From: Ramlibacter tataouinensis
GTDB lineage: Bacteria > Pseudomonadota > Gammaproteobacteria > Burkholderiales > Burkholderiaceae_C
Length of the DNA: 64,000 nucleotides
Direction: 5' to 3'
Assembly: GCF_001580455.1 (NCBI RefSeq)
Contig: NZ_CP010951.1
Coordinates: 3,745,001-3,809,000, forward strand
Below are positions 44,071 to 52,295 of the stretch, piece by piece (within the stretch, counting starts at the first letter, position 1; each line of letters begins with the position of its first letter). Below the pieces are notes generated by a model. It ran no database searches. It was not told the origin of the DNA and was given only the letters and a program-made list of their open reading frames with translations. Position numbers and translations under genes: made by a program.

Positions 44071-45090
44071 TTACGCCAGGTCGCAGGCCGCCGGTAGGTG
44101 CAGGCGGCCGACGCGCACGCCGCGCGCGGCGCGGGCGGCGCGAACCACGGCGCGCGCCGTCGCTTCGGCCGCCATGGTGCCCAGCACCATCATGCCCGGC
44201 GAACCCTTGGCGCGGCCGGTGCCCATCACGAACAGGGTGTCGCCGTCGGACATGGTATGGACCGGGTTGATCGCGCGCGCCAGCCCGTCGTGCGCCATCG
44301 TGGCCAGGCGGCAGGCCTGCACCTTGGTGATCGCCGCATCGGTGGCGATCACCCCGATGGTGGTGTTGGTGCCGGCCAGCACGGGCCGGGGCGCCTCGCC
44401 GCGCAGCAAGGCGCGGCGCGTGTCGACCAGGCCCTTGCCGTTACGGGTGCGCGCGCCGGCCACCACGGCGCCGGTCTCCGGGTCGATCACGTCGCCCAGC
44501 GCATTGCACGCGACGATCGCGCCCACGGTCACGCCGTCCACGGTCACCGAGGCGGTGCCGATGCCGCCTTTCATCGCGCGCGCGATGCCGAAGATCTTGC
44601 CCACGGCCGCGCCCGCGCCGGCGCCGACATTGCCCTCGGCCGGCGCGGCGGCGGACGAGGCCCGGCAGGCCTCGTAGCCGGCCGCGGCATCGGGCCGGAT
44701 CGCGGCATCGCCCACCATCAGGTCGAACAGAACCGCGCCCGGCACGATCGGCAGCTTCGCCGCGACCACGTCCAGCCCCGCACCCTGTTCTTCCAGCCAG
44801 CGTACCGCGCCGCTGGCGGCGTCCAGGCCCCAGGCGCTGCCGCCCGCCAGCACGATGCCGTGCACCCGATCGACCAGGTTGCAGGGCGACAGCAGGTCGG
44901 TCTCGCGCGTTCCGGGCGCCGCGCCGCGCACGTCCACGCCGGCGACGGCGCCGGCCTGCGCAAGCACGACGGTGCAGCCGGTGGGCCGCCGCGTGTCGGT
45001 GTAGTGGCCGACCTCGATGCCGGCGACGTCGGTGATGGCGCCGTCGCCGGACCTGCGGCGGCGCGCCTGTGGCGATGCTGTACGGGGCAT
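44071..45090 (-). CDS. P1-family (DmpA-like) autoprocessing aminopeptidase
   Basis: A 339-residue Ntn-hydrolase-fold peptidase. Family segments are GAITDVAGIEVGHYTD, IVLAGGSAWGLDAASGAVRW and GNVGAGAGAAVGKIFG. Near NTTIGVIATDAAITK is the site where precursors cleave to expose the nucleophilic Ser/Thr of the beta chain. Then come DGLARAINPVHTMSDGDTLF. Members include L-aminopeptidase/D-esterases and beta-peptidases. No signal peptide. The ATG at 45090 has no ribosome-binding site but a -10-like GATAAT 7 bp upstream. Confidence 0.9.
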   Translation of the reverse strand: MPRTASPQARRRRSGDGAITDVAGIEVGHYTDTRRPTGCTVVLAQAGAVAGVDVRGAAPGTRETDLLSPCNLVDRVHGIVLAGGSAWGLDAASGAVRWLEEQGAGLDVVAAKLPIVPGAVLFDLMVGDAAIRPDAAAGYEACRASSAAAPAEGNVGAGAGAAVGKIFGIARAMKGGIGTASVTVDGVTVGAIVACNALGDVIDPETGAVVAGARTRNGKGLVDTRRALLRGEAPRPVLAGTNTTIGVIATDAAITKVQACRLATMAHDGLARAINPVHTMSDGDTLFVMGTGRAKGSPGMMVLGTMAAEATARAVVRAARAARGVRVGRLHLPAACDLA

Positions 45091-45097
45091 GAAAACC

Positions 45098-45103
45098 ATT
45101 ATC
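45098..45103 (-). promoter_or_regulatory. -10-like box 7 bp before the P1 peptidase start
   Basis: GATAAT on the minus strand, then GGTTTTC, then ATG. Initiation would fall on or beside the A of the start codon, giving a leaderless message. No good -35 box is seen. Confidence 0.45.
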
Positions 45104-45256
45104 CACGGACGAGTTTGTCCTGGCCCAGCAGCCACGAAGGAACCCACGAAGGAATGCGTCCTACGCCGGAAGCGGGCCTTTGGCCGACAACACGGGAGTG
45201 AAGAGCTTTCTAAAGTTGAAAGCCCGAGCCGTTTCAGCAGCGAGAGGAACAGGACG

Positions 45257-45514
45257 ATGGACGAGACCAGCGACACGATGAGAACCATGGGCGGCGGAGC
45301 CGCAGGAATGGAAAACGCCACGCAGCGCGTCGCCCAGAAGGCGCACAAGGCGGTGGACAAGCTCGAACAGACCTTGAACTCCGGCACCGGCCGGGTGATG
45401 GACCTGCAAGAGGAATACGGCGAGATGGCGCGCGAGCAGATTCGCGCCAACCCGCTGGCGGTGGTGTTCGGCGCCTTCGTGGTCGGCTACCTGTTTGCCA
45501 AGCTGACGCGTTGA
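45257..45514 (+). CDS. DUF883/ElaB-YqjD-like membrane-anchored protein
   Basis: An 85-residue protein. It is an amphipathic, charged helical region (NATQRVAQKAHKAVDKLEQT) ending in one C-terminal transmembrane helix (NPLAVVFGAFVVGYLFAKLT), the layout of the ElaB/YqjD family. Those bind ribosomes and sit in the inner membrane in stationary phase. The ATG at 45257 was chosen where similarity begins, with GAGAGGAACAGGA upstream. Confidence 0.82.
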   Translation: MDETSDTMRTMGGGAAGMENATQRVAQKAHKAVDKLEQTLNSGTGRVMDLQEEYGEMAREQIRANPLAVVFGAFVVGYLFAKLTR

Positions 45515-45524
45515 GGCCTATCCT
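45495..45524 (+). promoter_or_regulatory. Promoter candidate for the DODA-type gene
   Basis: TTGCCA (45495-45500), an 18-bp spacer and TATCCT (45519-45524), with the ATG 6 bp further at 45531. The gene has no ribosome-binding site, so a leaderless transcript is likely. The -35 lies inside the end of the DUF883 gene. Confidence 0.5.
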
Positions 45525-45530
45525 CGCGCG

Positions 45531-45890
45531 ATGCCGCCACGCCGACCCGTCAACCTCCATCCTGCCTATCACGCGCACATCTACTTCGGCCCCGACACGG
45601 TGGGCCAGGCGCGCCGGTTGGCGGAGGATGCCGGGCGGCTGTTCGAGGTCAGCGTGGGACGCGTGCATGAAAAGCTCGTGGGGCCGCATCCGGCGTGGAG
45701 TTGCCAACTGGCATTCGATGCCGGCGAATTCGATCGCCTCATTCCCTGGCTCGATCAGCATCGCAACGGCCTGGACGTCTTCGTGCATGGCCTCACCGGC
45801 AACGACCTCGCAGACCACACGCTCCACGCCTATTGGCTGGGCGCCGAGTGGCCGCTGGACCTTTCCCTGTTCCAGTCGCGCGATCACTGA
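45531..45890 (+). CDS. DOPA 4,5-dioxygenase-family protein
   Basis: A 119-residue protein of the DOPA-dioxygenase family (DODA, PF08883 type). Family His-containing segments are AYHAHIYFGPDTVGQAR, KLVGPHPAWSCQLAF and VHGLTGNDLADHTLHAYWLG. Fungal members cleave the ring of DOPA for betalain-type pigments; the role of the common bacterial members is not settled. No adjoining aromatic pathway. Start at 45531 with no Shine-Dalgarno. Confidence 0.85.
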   Translation: MPPRRPVNLHPAYHAHIYFGPDTVGQARRLAEDAGRLFEVSVGRVHEKLVGPHPAWSCQLAFDAGEFDRLIPWLDQHRNGLDVFVHGLTGNDLADHTLHAYWLGAEWPLDLSLFQSRDH

Positions 45891-45959
45891 GGCGCCGGCG
45901 GGCGTCGCCAAGGTGACGGTTTCCGGGCCTTTCCGGATGCCTCAGCCGTGAGCGCGGAT

Positions 45960-45965
45960 TAGGCT
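45960..45965 (+). promoter_or_regulatory. -10-like box 6 bp before the acyl-CoA ligase start
   Basis: TAGGCT followed by GGCTCC and the ATG at 45972. No Shine-Dalgarno is present, so this again fits a leaderless start. No clear -35. Confidence 0.4.
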
Positions 45966-45971
45966 GGCTCC

Positions 45972-47672
45972 ATGGACCGACCGCATTACAGATTCTGGCC
46001 AGCGCGCCTCCCGCATTCACTCACCGTGCCGGCCACCTCGCTGTGGGACAACCTCGCGATCAGTGCCCAGCGCTACCCCGACAAGGCCGCGGTGGTCTTT
46101 TTCGGGCGCATCTACAGCTACCGCGAGGTCGTGCGCCAGGCGGAACGGCTGGCCGCCACGCTGGTCCGGCTCGGCGTCGCCAGGGGCGACCGCGTCATGC
46201 TCGACATGCAGAACTGCCCGCAGCTGCTGATCGCGCATTTCGCCATCCTGCGCGCCAACGCCGTCGTGGTGCCGGTGAATCCGATGAACCGTGCCGAGGA
46301 GCTCAAGCACTACATCACCGACCCGGATGCCAAGGTCGCGATCACGACGGCCGACCTGGCGCCCGAGGTGGCCCGCGCCAGCGACGCATTGCCGGCGGAG
46401 CAGCGCCTGTCGCACCTCATCGTCACTCATTTCACCGATGGCTTCGATCCGCAGGACCCGAACGCCGACGCCCTGCCCGAGGCCTGGCGTGACTGGCTGC
46501 TCACGAGCCATCCGCTGCCCGCGCTGGCGGGCGGCCACGTACTGAGCTGGACCGAGGCCCTCGCGCATGACGCGCCACCGCCGCCGCTGCAGGCGGGGCC
46601 GGCGGACCTGGCCGTGCTGCCCTACACCAGCGGCACCACCGGCCTGCCCAAGGGCTGCATGCACCCGCACAGCAGCCTCATGCACAACGCGTCGGCCGCC
46701 GCAGCCTGGGGCAACGGCACTTGCGAAGCCGTGGCGCTGCTGGTCGTGCCGATGTTCCACATCACCGGCATGGTGAGCGTCATGCACACCAACATTTACC
46801 TGGGCTCGACGCTGGTGATCATGCCGCGCTGGGACCGCGAACTGGCGGGCCGCCTGATCTCGCGCTGGCGCGTGAGCACCTGGACCAACATCCCCACCAT
46901 GGTGATCGACCTGCTGGGCAGCCCGAACCTGGACCAGTTCGACCTGTCGAGCCTGACGCACATCGGCGGCGGCGGCGCCGCCATGCCGCAGGCCGTCGCG
47001 CAGCGCCTGCTGGAACAGTTCGGCCTGAAGTACGTGGAGGGATATGGCCTGACGGAAACCGCCGCGCCCTCGCACAGCAACCCCCACGATGCGCCCAAGC
47101 AGCAGTGCCTGGGCATTCCCTTCATGAGTTGCGACGCAAGGGTCGTCAACCCGGACACGATGCAGGAGGTCGCACCCGGCGAGCAGGGCGAGATCTTCAT
47201 CCACGGCCCCATGGTGTTCTCGGGCTACTGGAAGCGTCCGGAGGCGACGGCGGCGGCCTTCGTCGCAATCGAGGGCAAGCGCTTCTTCCGCTCCGGCGAT
47301 CTCGGCCGCATGGATGAGGACGGCTACTTCTTCCTCACCGACCGCCTGAAGCGCATGATCAATGCGTCCGGCTTCAAGGTCTGGCCGGCTGAGGTGGAAG
47401 CGCTGATGTTCCGGCATCCGGCGATCCAAGAGGCCTGCGTGATCTCCGCCAAGGATGAGTACCGCGGGGAAACCGTGAAGGCCGTGGTCGTGCTGCGGCA
47501 GAGCCACAAGGGATCGGTCAGCGAAAAGGCGATCATCGACTGGTGCCGCGAGAACATGGCGGTCTACAAGGCGCCGAAAATCGTCCAGTTCGCCGATGGC
47601 CTGCCCAAGAGTGGCAGCGGCAAGGTCATGTGGCGCCTCTTGCAGGAAGCCGAGAAGGGCAGCAACGGTTGA
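45972..47672 (+). CDS. AMP-forming long-chain fatty acyl-CoA ligase
   Basis: A 566-residue ANL-superfamily enzyme that activates a carboxylic acid with ATP and couples it to CoA. The P-loop is LPYTSGTTGLPKGCMHPHSS (about residues 216-235). Later motifs are GYGLTETAAPSHSN, the adenylate-binding Asp in RSGDLGRMDEDGYFF and the C-terminal lysine region PKSGSGKVMWR. Residue order and length match long-chain/medium-chain fatty-acid CoA ligases. The exact substrate is unknown. Confidence 0.92.
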   Translation: MDRPHYRFWPARLPHSLTVPATSLWDNLAISAQRYPDKAAVVFFGRIYSYREVVRQAERLAATLVRLGVARGDRVMLDMQNCPQLLIAHFAILRANAVVVPVNPMNRAEELKHYITDPDAKVAITTADLAPEVARASDALPAEQRLSHLIVTHFTDGFDPQDPNADALPEAWRDWLLTSHPLPALAGGHVLSWTEALAHDAPPPPLQAGPADLAVLPYTSGTTGLPKGCMHPHSSLMHNASAAAAWGNGTCEAVALLVVPMFHITGMVSVMHTNIYLGSTLVIMPRWDRELAGRLISRWRVSTWTNIPTMVIDLLGSPNLDQFDLSSLTHIGGGGAAMPQAVAQRLLEQFGLKYVEGYGLTETAAPSHSNPHDAPKQQCLGIPFMSCDARVVNPDTMQEVAPGEQGEIFIHGPMVFSGYWKRPEATAAAFVAIEGKRFFRSGDLGRMDEDGYFFLTDRLKRMINASGFKVWPAEVEALMFRHPAIQEACVISAKDEYRGETVKAVVVLRQSHKGSVSEKAIIDWCRENMAVYKAPKIVQFADGLPKSGSGKVMWRLLQEAEKGSNG

Positions 47673-47774
47673 GCTTGGGCCTGCTCAGCCGTGCGTTCTG
47701 GCACGGCCCGAGCTCTGCGGCTATCGGCGCTCTCCTACATATTGGTGAGGGTTTTTCTCATAGGATGCCCACCG

Positions 47775-49448
47775 ATGGAACTGCGAGTCCTTGTTCACAC
47801 CCCGCGCAGCGGAGATGCCTCTTCCGTCAAGGACGTCATCCAGCCTAGTCACCAAGTGCTCATCTGCGATACGGCGGTCCAGCTGCTGGACGCGATGCGC
47901 GAGGGTGCCGCTGCGGCGGTGATCGGCGAAGAGACGCTGGCGAAGACCGCGCTGGGGGCGCAGCTCGCGGCGTGGCTGGCGACCCAGCCGCCGTGGTCCG
48001 ACTTTCCTTTCCTGGTGCTGGGTTCCTGCCAGGACAACCGGCCGCAGCGCAAGCTGCACTTCGGCCACGAGCTGGGCAACGTGATCCTGCTCGAACGGCC
48101 GATTAACCCGGAGATCCTGCTGAGCGCGGCCGATGCAGCCGTGCGCGCCCGCCGGCGCCAGTACGCCACCCGCGAGCACCTCGACGAGATCAGCAGCGCC
48201 AAGGCCGAAGTCCAGGAGCTCAACGGCCAGCTGGAGCGGCGCATCGAGGCGCGTACCATCGAGCTGGCCCAGGCAAACAACCGGCTGATGACGGAGATCG
48301 CCGGCCGCGAGCGCGCCCAGGCGGCGCTCACGCAAGCGCAGAAGATGGAGGCGGTCGGGCGGCTAACCGGCGGCATTGCGCACGACTTCAACAACCTGCT
48401 CCACGTCGTCAACATGAACCTGGAGCTGGTCTCGCTCTACGCCAGCGAGGAGAAGGTCAAGCCGGTGGTGGAGCGGGCCAAGAGCGCGGCCCGGCGCGGC
48501 GCCAAACTCACCGGGCAATTGTTGTCCTTCGCGCGCAGCCAGACGCTGCTGCCCCAGTTGACCCAGCTGAACCAGCTACTCGTGAGCATGAAGGACCTGC
48601 TTCAGATTTCGGCAGGCTCGGCCGTGGAGATCGAACTCGATCTGTGCGAGCCGGACCTGTCCGTCGTGGTCGATCCGGGCCAGTTCGAGGTCGCCATGCT
48701 CAACCTCGCGGCCAATGCGCGCGAGGCCATGCCGGAAGGCGGGCTGCTTCGGATCTCGACCTTTCCGCAGCACGACACCGACGTCGGCGGGCAGGCGCGC
48801 TGGGGCGACTACGTGGCCGTGCGGGTGACGGACACCGGACCGGGCATTCCGTCCGCCTTGCTGGGCAAGGTCTTCGAGCCCTTCTTCACGACCAAGCCGG
48901 CCGGCAGCGGATCCGGGCTGGGGCTGAGCCAGGTCTATGGCTTCGCCCGCCAGTCGGGCGGGCTCGCGCTGATCAGGAGCGAGCCGGGCAAGGGCACCAC
49001 GGTCGAGATGTACTTTCCGGCCGCACCCGCCGAGGCGCTCGCGGCCACGCCGGCACCCATGCCCACGCCGGCCCCCGTCGACGGCCGGTCGCAACGGATC
49101 CTGGTGGTCGAGGACGACGCCGACGTGCGCCGTGTGATCGTGGAGTGCCTGGGCCTCATCGGTTATGCGGTGAGCGAAGCGCCCAATGGCAGCGAAGGCC
49201 TCGCGGCGATCGCCAGCCACAAGCCCGACCTGCTGGTGGTGGACTACGTCATGCCCGACATGACCGGGGCCGAGGTGATCTCCCGCGCCCGCGAACTGGT
49301 CGGCGACCTGCCGGTGGTCTTGGCCACCGGCTATGCGGACATGTCGGCCGTCGAGCGGCTCGCCGGCAAGCCCGCCATCCTGCGCAAGCCCTTCGACATC
49401 CACACGCTGGGCACGGCGGTGGCCAGCGCGCTGCACCCCACCCTGTAA
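47775..49448 (+). CDS. Soluble hybrid histidine kinase with degenerate N-terminal and intact C-terminal receiver domains
   Basis: A 557-residue cytoplasmic sensor kinase with no transmembrane segment. Residues 1 to about 125 look like a receiver-type fold without a phospho-acceptor Asp (VLVHTPRSGDASSVKDV, then FPFLVLGSCQDNRP). A coiled coil (about 135-185) leads to the H-box GGIAHDFNNLLHVVNMN (His203), the N-box NLAANAREAMPEGG, G1 DTGPGIP and G2 GSGSGLGLSQVYG. The C-terminal receiver has the phospho-acceptor Asp490 in LLVVDYVMPDMTG. No output-domain partner adjoins. A -10-like TAGGAT lies 8 bp before the ATG. Confidence 0.9.
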   Translation: MELRVLVHTPRSGDASSVKDVIQPSHQVLICDTAVQLLDAMREGAAAAVIGEETLAKTALGAQLAAWLATQPPWSDFPFLVLGSCQDNRPQRKLHFGHELGNVILLERPINPEILLSAADAAVRARRRQYATREHLDEISSAKAEVQELNGQLERRIEARTIELAQANNRLMTEIAGRERAQAALTQAQKMEAVGRLTGGIAHDFNNLLHVVNMNLELVSLYASEEKVKPVVERAKSAARRGAKLTGQLLSFARSQTLLPQLTQLNQLLVSMKDLLQISAGSAVEIELDLCEPDLSVVVDPGQFEVAMLNLAANAREAMPEGGLLRISTFPQHDTDVGGQARWGDYVAVRVTDTGPGIPSALLGKVFEPFFTTKPAGSGSGLGLSQVYGFARQSGGLALIRSEPGKGTTVEMYFPAAPAEALAATPAPMPTPAPVDGRSQRILVVEDDADVRRVIVECLGLIGYAVSEAPNGSEGLAAIASHKPDLLVVDYVMPDMTGAEVISRARELVGDLPVVLATGYADMSAVERLAGKPAILRKPFDIHTLGTAVASALHPTL

Positions 49449-49452
49449 GCGC

Positions 49453-49842
49453 TCAATTCCGGATGTCGGCGCCGCGCTGGGCGAGCAGTTCGCGCAGCAC
49501 CGAACGGTGGCAGCGGTTCTCGTCTTCGCAGTAGCAGCCCAGCGCGAACGAGGTCTGGTGCGAGAGGGCGGCCAGCAGGTCCAGCAGGTGGCTGGCTTCC
49601 GGCGCCTTCATCTCGGCGTTGAACTTGCGCTTGAAGGCGGCCCATTCCTTGTCGGTCTGCGCGGCCTGGCCTTCGGCCATCAGTTCGGCGCTGGGCGCGA
49701 TGTTGGGCAGCCAGGTGTCGTAGAAGTCGCGCGTGCCGAACTCGGACTTCGGCACGCCACGCGGCGGGCGCCGGACAGTGCCCAGGCGCAGACCCTCGCC
49801 GGACGCGCGGGGCGTGCCGAGACGGACGATGCGGATGCTCAT
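49453..49842 (-). CDS. DUF488 family protein
   Basis: A 129-residue protein of the DUF488 family. It opens RIVRLGTPRASGEGLRLGTV and carries the conserved ALGCYCEDENRCHRSVLREL motif, with Cys and His that suggest metal or thiol chemistry. Function unknown in general. The ATG at 49842 has AGGAGG upstream. It is convergent with the kinase gene, 4 bp apart. Confidence 0.88.
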   Translation of the reverse strand: MSIRIVRLGTPRASGEGLRLGTVRRPPRGVPKSEFGTRDFYDTWLPNIAPSAELMAEGQAAQTDKEWAAFKRKFNAEMKAPEASHLLDLLAALSHQTSFALGCYCEDENRCHRSVLRELLAQRGADIRN

Positions 49843-49871
49843 GGTTCGATCCTCCTGAAATTCACGCTAGT

Positions 49872-51218
49872 TCATGTTTGCGCACCGCGCGCCTTGGCCT
49901 GCTGCTGTTCGATGCCGGTGACCACGCGCGCGTAGCGCTGCCGGCTCCAGTACGCCGAGGCCCAGTCGATCAACACCACCAGCCGATTGCGAAAGCCGAT
50001 CAGGAAGTAGATGTGGGCAAACAGCCAGAACAGCCAGGCGAAGTAGCCGCTGAATTTGAAGCGGCCCAGGCGCCAGGCGAGGTCCACCACGGCGGCGTTG
50101 CGACCGATGGTCGCGAGGTTGCCGTAGTCACGGTAGCGGAAGGGCCGCGTCGGCTGGCCGGCGATGCGCCGCAGGATGTTGGCCGCCGCCGCGCGGCCCA
50201 TCTGCTTGGCGGCCGGCGACACGCCGGGCACCGGACGCGGCTCCTTCCCGGGGACATGGCTCTGGGCGGCGGCCAGGTCGCCGATCACGCTGATCTCCGG
50301 GTGTCCCGGCAGCGTGAGATCGGGTTCGACCAGCACGCGGCCGGCGCGGTCGGTGCGCGCGCCGGTGGCGTCCGCCAGCTGGCGTCCGAGCGGCGACGCG
50401 GCCACGCCGGCGGCCCAGACGATGCAGCGGCTGGCGATGCGGTAGGCCGCGCCCGATTCCGGCTGCACCTCCACCGAGCCCGCGTCGACCGAAGTGACCC
50501 GCGAGTTCACCCGCACCTGCACCCCCAGGCGTTCGAGCTGGCGCTGCGCGCGCAGGCTCAGGTCCTCGGGCATCGCCAGCAGCACGCGCGGGGAGCCTTC
50601 GATCAGCAACACCTGCGCCTTGGCCGGATCGATGTGCCGGAACTCGCCGGGCAGCGTGTCGCACGCGATCTCCGCGACGGTGCCGGCCATCTCGACGCCG
50701 GTGGGACCGCCGCCGATCACGACGAAGGTGAGGCAGGCTTCCCGCGCCCGCGGGTCGCTTTCCTTTTCCGCGGACTCGAACGCGAGCAGGATGCGGCGGC
50801 GGATCTCGAAGGCGTCGTCCAGCGTCTTCAGGCCGGGCGCGAAGGCCGCCCACTCGTCGCGGCCGAAGTAGCTGTGGGTGGCGCCGGCGGCGACGACCAG
50901 GTGGTCGTAGGGCAGCGCCATGCCGTCCTTGAGCTGCACCTGCCGTGCGCCCGGATCGATGGCGCTCACCTCGCCGAGCAGGCAGGTGACGTTGGCCTGC
51001 TTGCGAAACAGGTGGCGGATCGGCGCAGCGATTGCCGGCGCCGACAGGCCCGCGGTCGCGACCTGGTACAGCAGCGGCTGGAACAGGTGGTGGTTGGTGC
51101 GGTCCACCAGCGTGACGTCCACCGGCGCGCGCGCCAGGGCACGCGCCGCTTCGAGGCCTCCGAAGCCGCAGCCGATGATGACGACTCGGGGTTTGTTGTT
51201 GTTCGTGCTCGCCGCCAT
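49872..51218 (-). CDS. Type II NADH dehydrogenase-like FAD oxidoreductase
   Basis: A 448-residue flavoprotein. The FAD fold is VVIIGCGFGGLEAARALA (about residues 12-29) and the NADH fold FVVIGGGPTGVEMAGTVAEI (about 166-185). Between them are the family segments DRTNHHLFQPLLYQVATAGL and VVAAGATHSYFG; the C-terminal VIGDLAAAQ closes the FAD site. A hydrophobic C-terminal segment (AWLFWLFAHIYFLIGFRNRL) anchors it to the membrane. NDH-2 enzymes pass electrons from NADH to quinone without pumping protons. The ATG at 51218 begins just before the FAD motif. It is divergent from mesD over 57 bp. Confidence 0.92.
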   Translation of the reverse strand: MAASTNNNKPRVVIIGCGFGGLEAARALARAPVDVTLVDRTNHHLFQPLLYQVATAGLSAPAIAAPIRHLFRKQANVTCLLGEVSAIDPGARQVQLKDGMALPYDHLVVAAGATHSYFGRDEWAAFAPGLKTLDDAFEIRRRILLAFESAEKESDPRAREACLTFVVIGGGPTGVEMAGTVAEIACDTLPGEFRHIDPAKAQVLLIEGSPRVLLAMPEDLSLRAQRQLERLGVQVRVNSRVTSVDAGSVEVQPESGAAYRIASRCIVWAAGVAASPLGRQLADATGARTDRAGRVLVEPDLTLPGHPEISVIGDLAAAQSHVPGKEPRPVPGVSPAAKQMGRAAAANILRRIAGQPTRPFRYRDYGNLATIGRNAAVVDLAWRLGRFKFSGYFAWLFWLFAHIYFLIGFRNRLVVLIDWASAYWSRQRYARVVTGIEQQQAKARGAQT

Positions 51219-51275
51219 GCTGGCATTATGCGAAGGTTCCTCAATGTATTCCGTCACTCCAGGAGACGAACCACC

Positions 51276-52295
51276 ATGTTCCCCACAACGATCGCCGGCA
51301 GCCTGCCCAAACCCGGATGGCTGGCCGAGACCCACAAGCTGTGGCCGCGGTGGACCGTCGACGGCGAGGCCCTGCGCCAGGCCAAGGCCGACGCCACGCT
51401 GCTGTGGATCAAGATGCAGGAAGACGCGGGGCTGGACATCGTCAGCGACGGCGAGCAGTCGCGCCAGCACTTCGTGCACGGCTTCCTCGAGCAGGTCGAG
51501 GGCATCGACTTCGAACACAAGGTCGAGATGGGCATCCGCGACGACCGCTACAAGGCCATGGTGCCGCAGGTGGTGGCGCCGCTGAAGCTCAAGGGCCGGG
51601 TGCATGCCTTCGAGGCGCGGCTCGCGCGGGCCCATACCTTCCGCCGGCTCAAGTTCACGCTGCCCGGTCCCATGACCATCGTCGACACCGTGGCCGACCG
51701 CTTCTATGGCGACCGCGAGAAGCTGGCCTTTGCCTTCGCCGAGCTGCTCAACCAGGAGGCGCTGGCGCTGCAGGCCGACGGCGTGGACATCATCCAGTTC
51801 GACGAGCCGGCCTTCAACGTGTACATGAAGGACGCTGCCGACTGGGGCGTGCAGGCGCTCGAGCGCGCGGCGCAGGGCCTGAGCTGCACGACCGCGGTGC
51901 ACATCTGCTACGGCTACGGCATCCAGGCCAACACCGACTGGAAGAAGACGCTGGGCGACCAGTGGCGCCAGTACGAGCAGGTCTTCCCGGCGCTCGCGCG
52001 CAGCAGCATCCAGCAGGTGAGCCTGGAGTGCTACCACTCGCACGTGCCGCCCGAGCTGATGAAGCTGCTGGAGGGCAAGGACGTGATGGTCGGCGTGATC
52101 GACGTCGCCTCCGACGAGGTGGAGACGCCCGAGCAGGTGGCCGAGACCATCGGCACCGCGCTGCAGTTCGTGCCCAAGCACCGCCTGATTCCCTGCACCA
52201 ACTGCGGCCTGGCGCCGATGGACCGCGAGGTCGCGCGGCGCAAGCTCGAAGCCCTGGCGCGGGGCGCGGAGCTGGCCCGCAAGAGATTCGGCTGA
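51276..52295 (+). CDS. mesD: Core (MetE C-terminal-like) methionine synthase, MesD type
   Basis: A 339-residue cobalamin-independent methionine-synthase core lacking the N-terminal half of MetE. Zinc ligands are recognisable: His209 and Cys211 in AVHICYGYG, Glu251 in LECYHSHVPPE and Cys310 in PCTNCGLAP. The opening TTIAGSLPKPGWLAE and the segments IVSDGEQSRQHF and VDIIQFDEPAFNV match MesD, a folate-independent synthase that needs the partner MesX (DUF1852) and oxygen. No DUF1852 gene is in the window. The ATG at 51276 has AGGAGACG upstream. Its stop overlaps the next start (TGATG). Confidence 0.85.
   Translation: MFPTTIAGSLPKPGWLAETHKLWPRWTVDGEALRQAKADATLLWIKMQEDAGLDIVSDGEQSRQHFVHGFLEQVEGIDFEHKVEMGIRDDRYKAMVPQVVAPLKLKGRVHAFEARLARAHTFRRLKFTLPGPMTIVDTVADRFYGDREKLAFAFAELLNQEALALQADGVDIIQFDEPAFNVYMKDAADWGVQALERAAQGLSCTTAVHICYGYGIQANTDWKKTLGDQWRQYEQVFPALARSSIQQVSLECYHSHVPPELMKLLEGKDVMVGVIDVASDEVETPEQVAETIGTALQFVPKHRLIPCTNCGLAPMDREVARRKLEALARGAELARKRFG

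Noticed and set aside
49878..51275. Upstream extension of the mesD reading frame by about 466 codons
   Set aside because: It runs antisense through the NADH dehydrogenase gene; MesD similarity and the AGGAG site begin at 51276.
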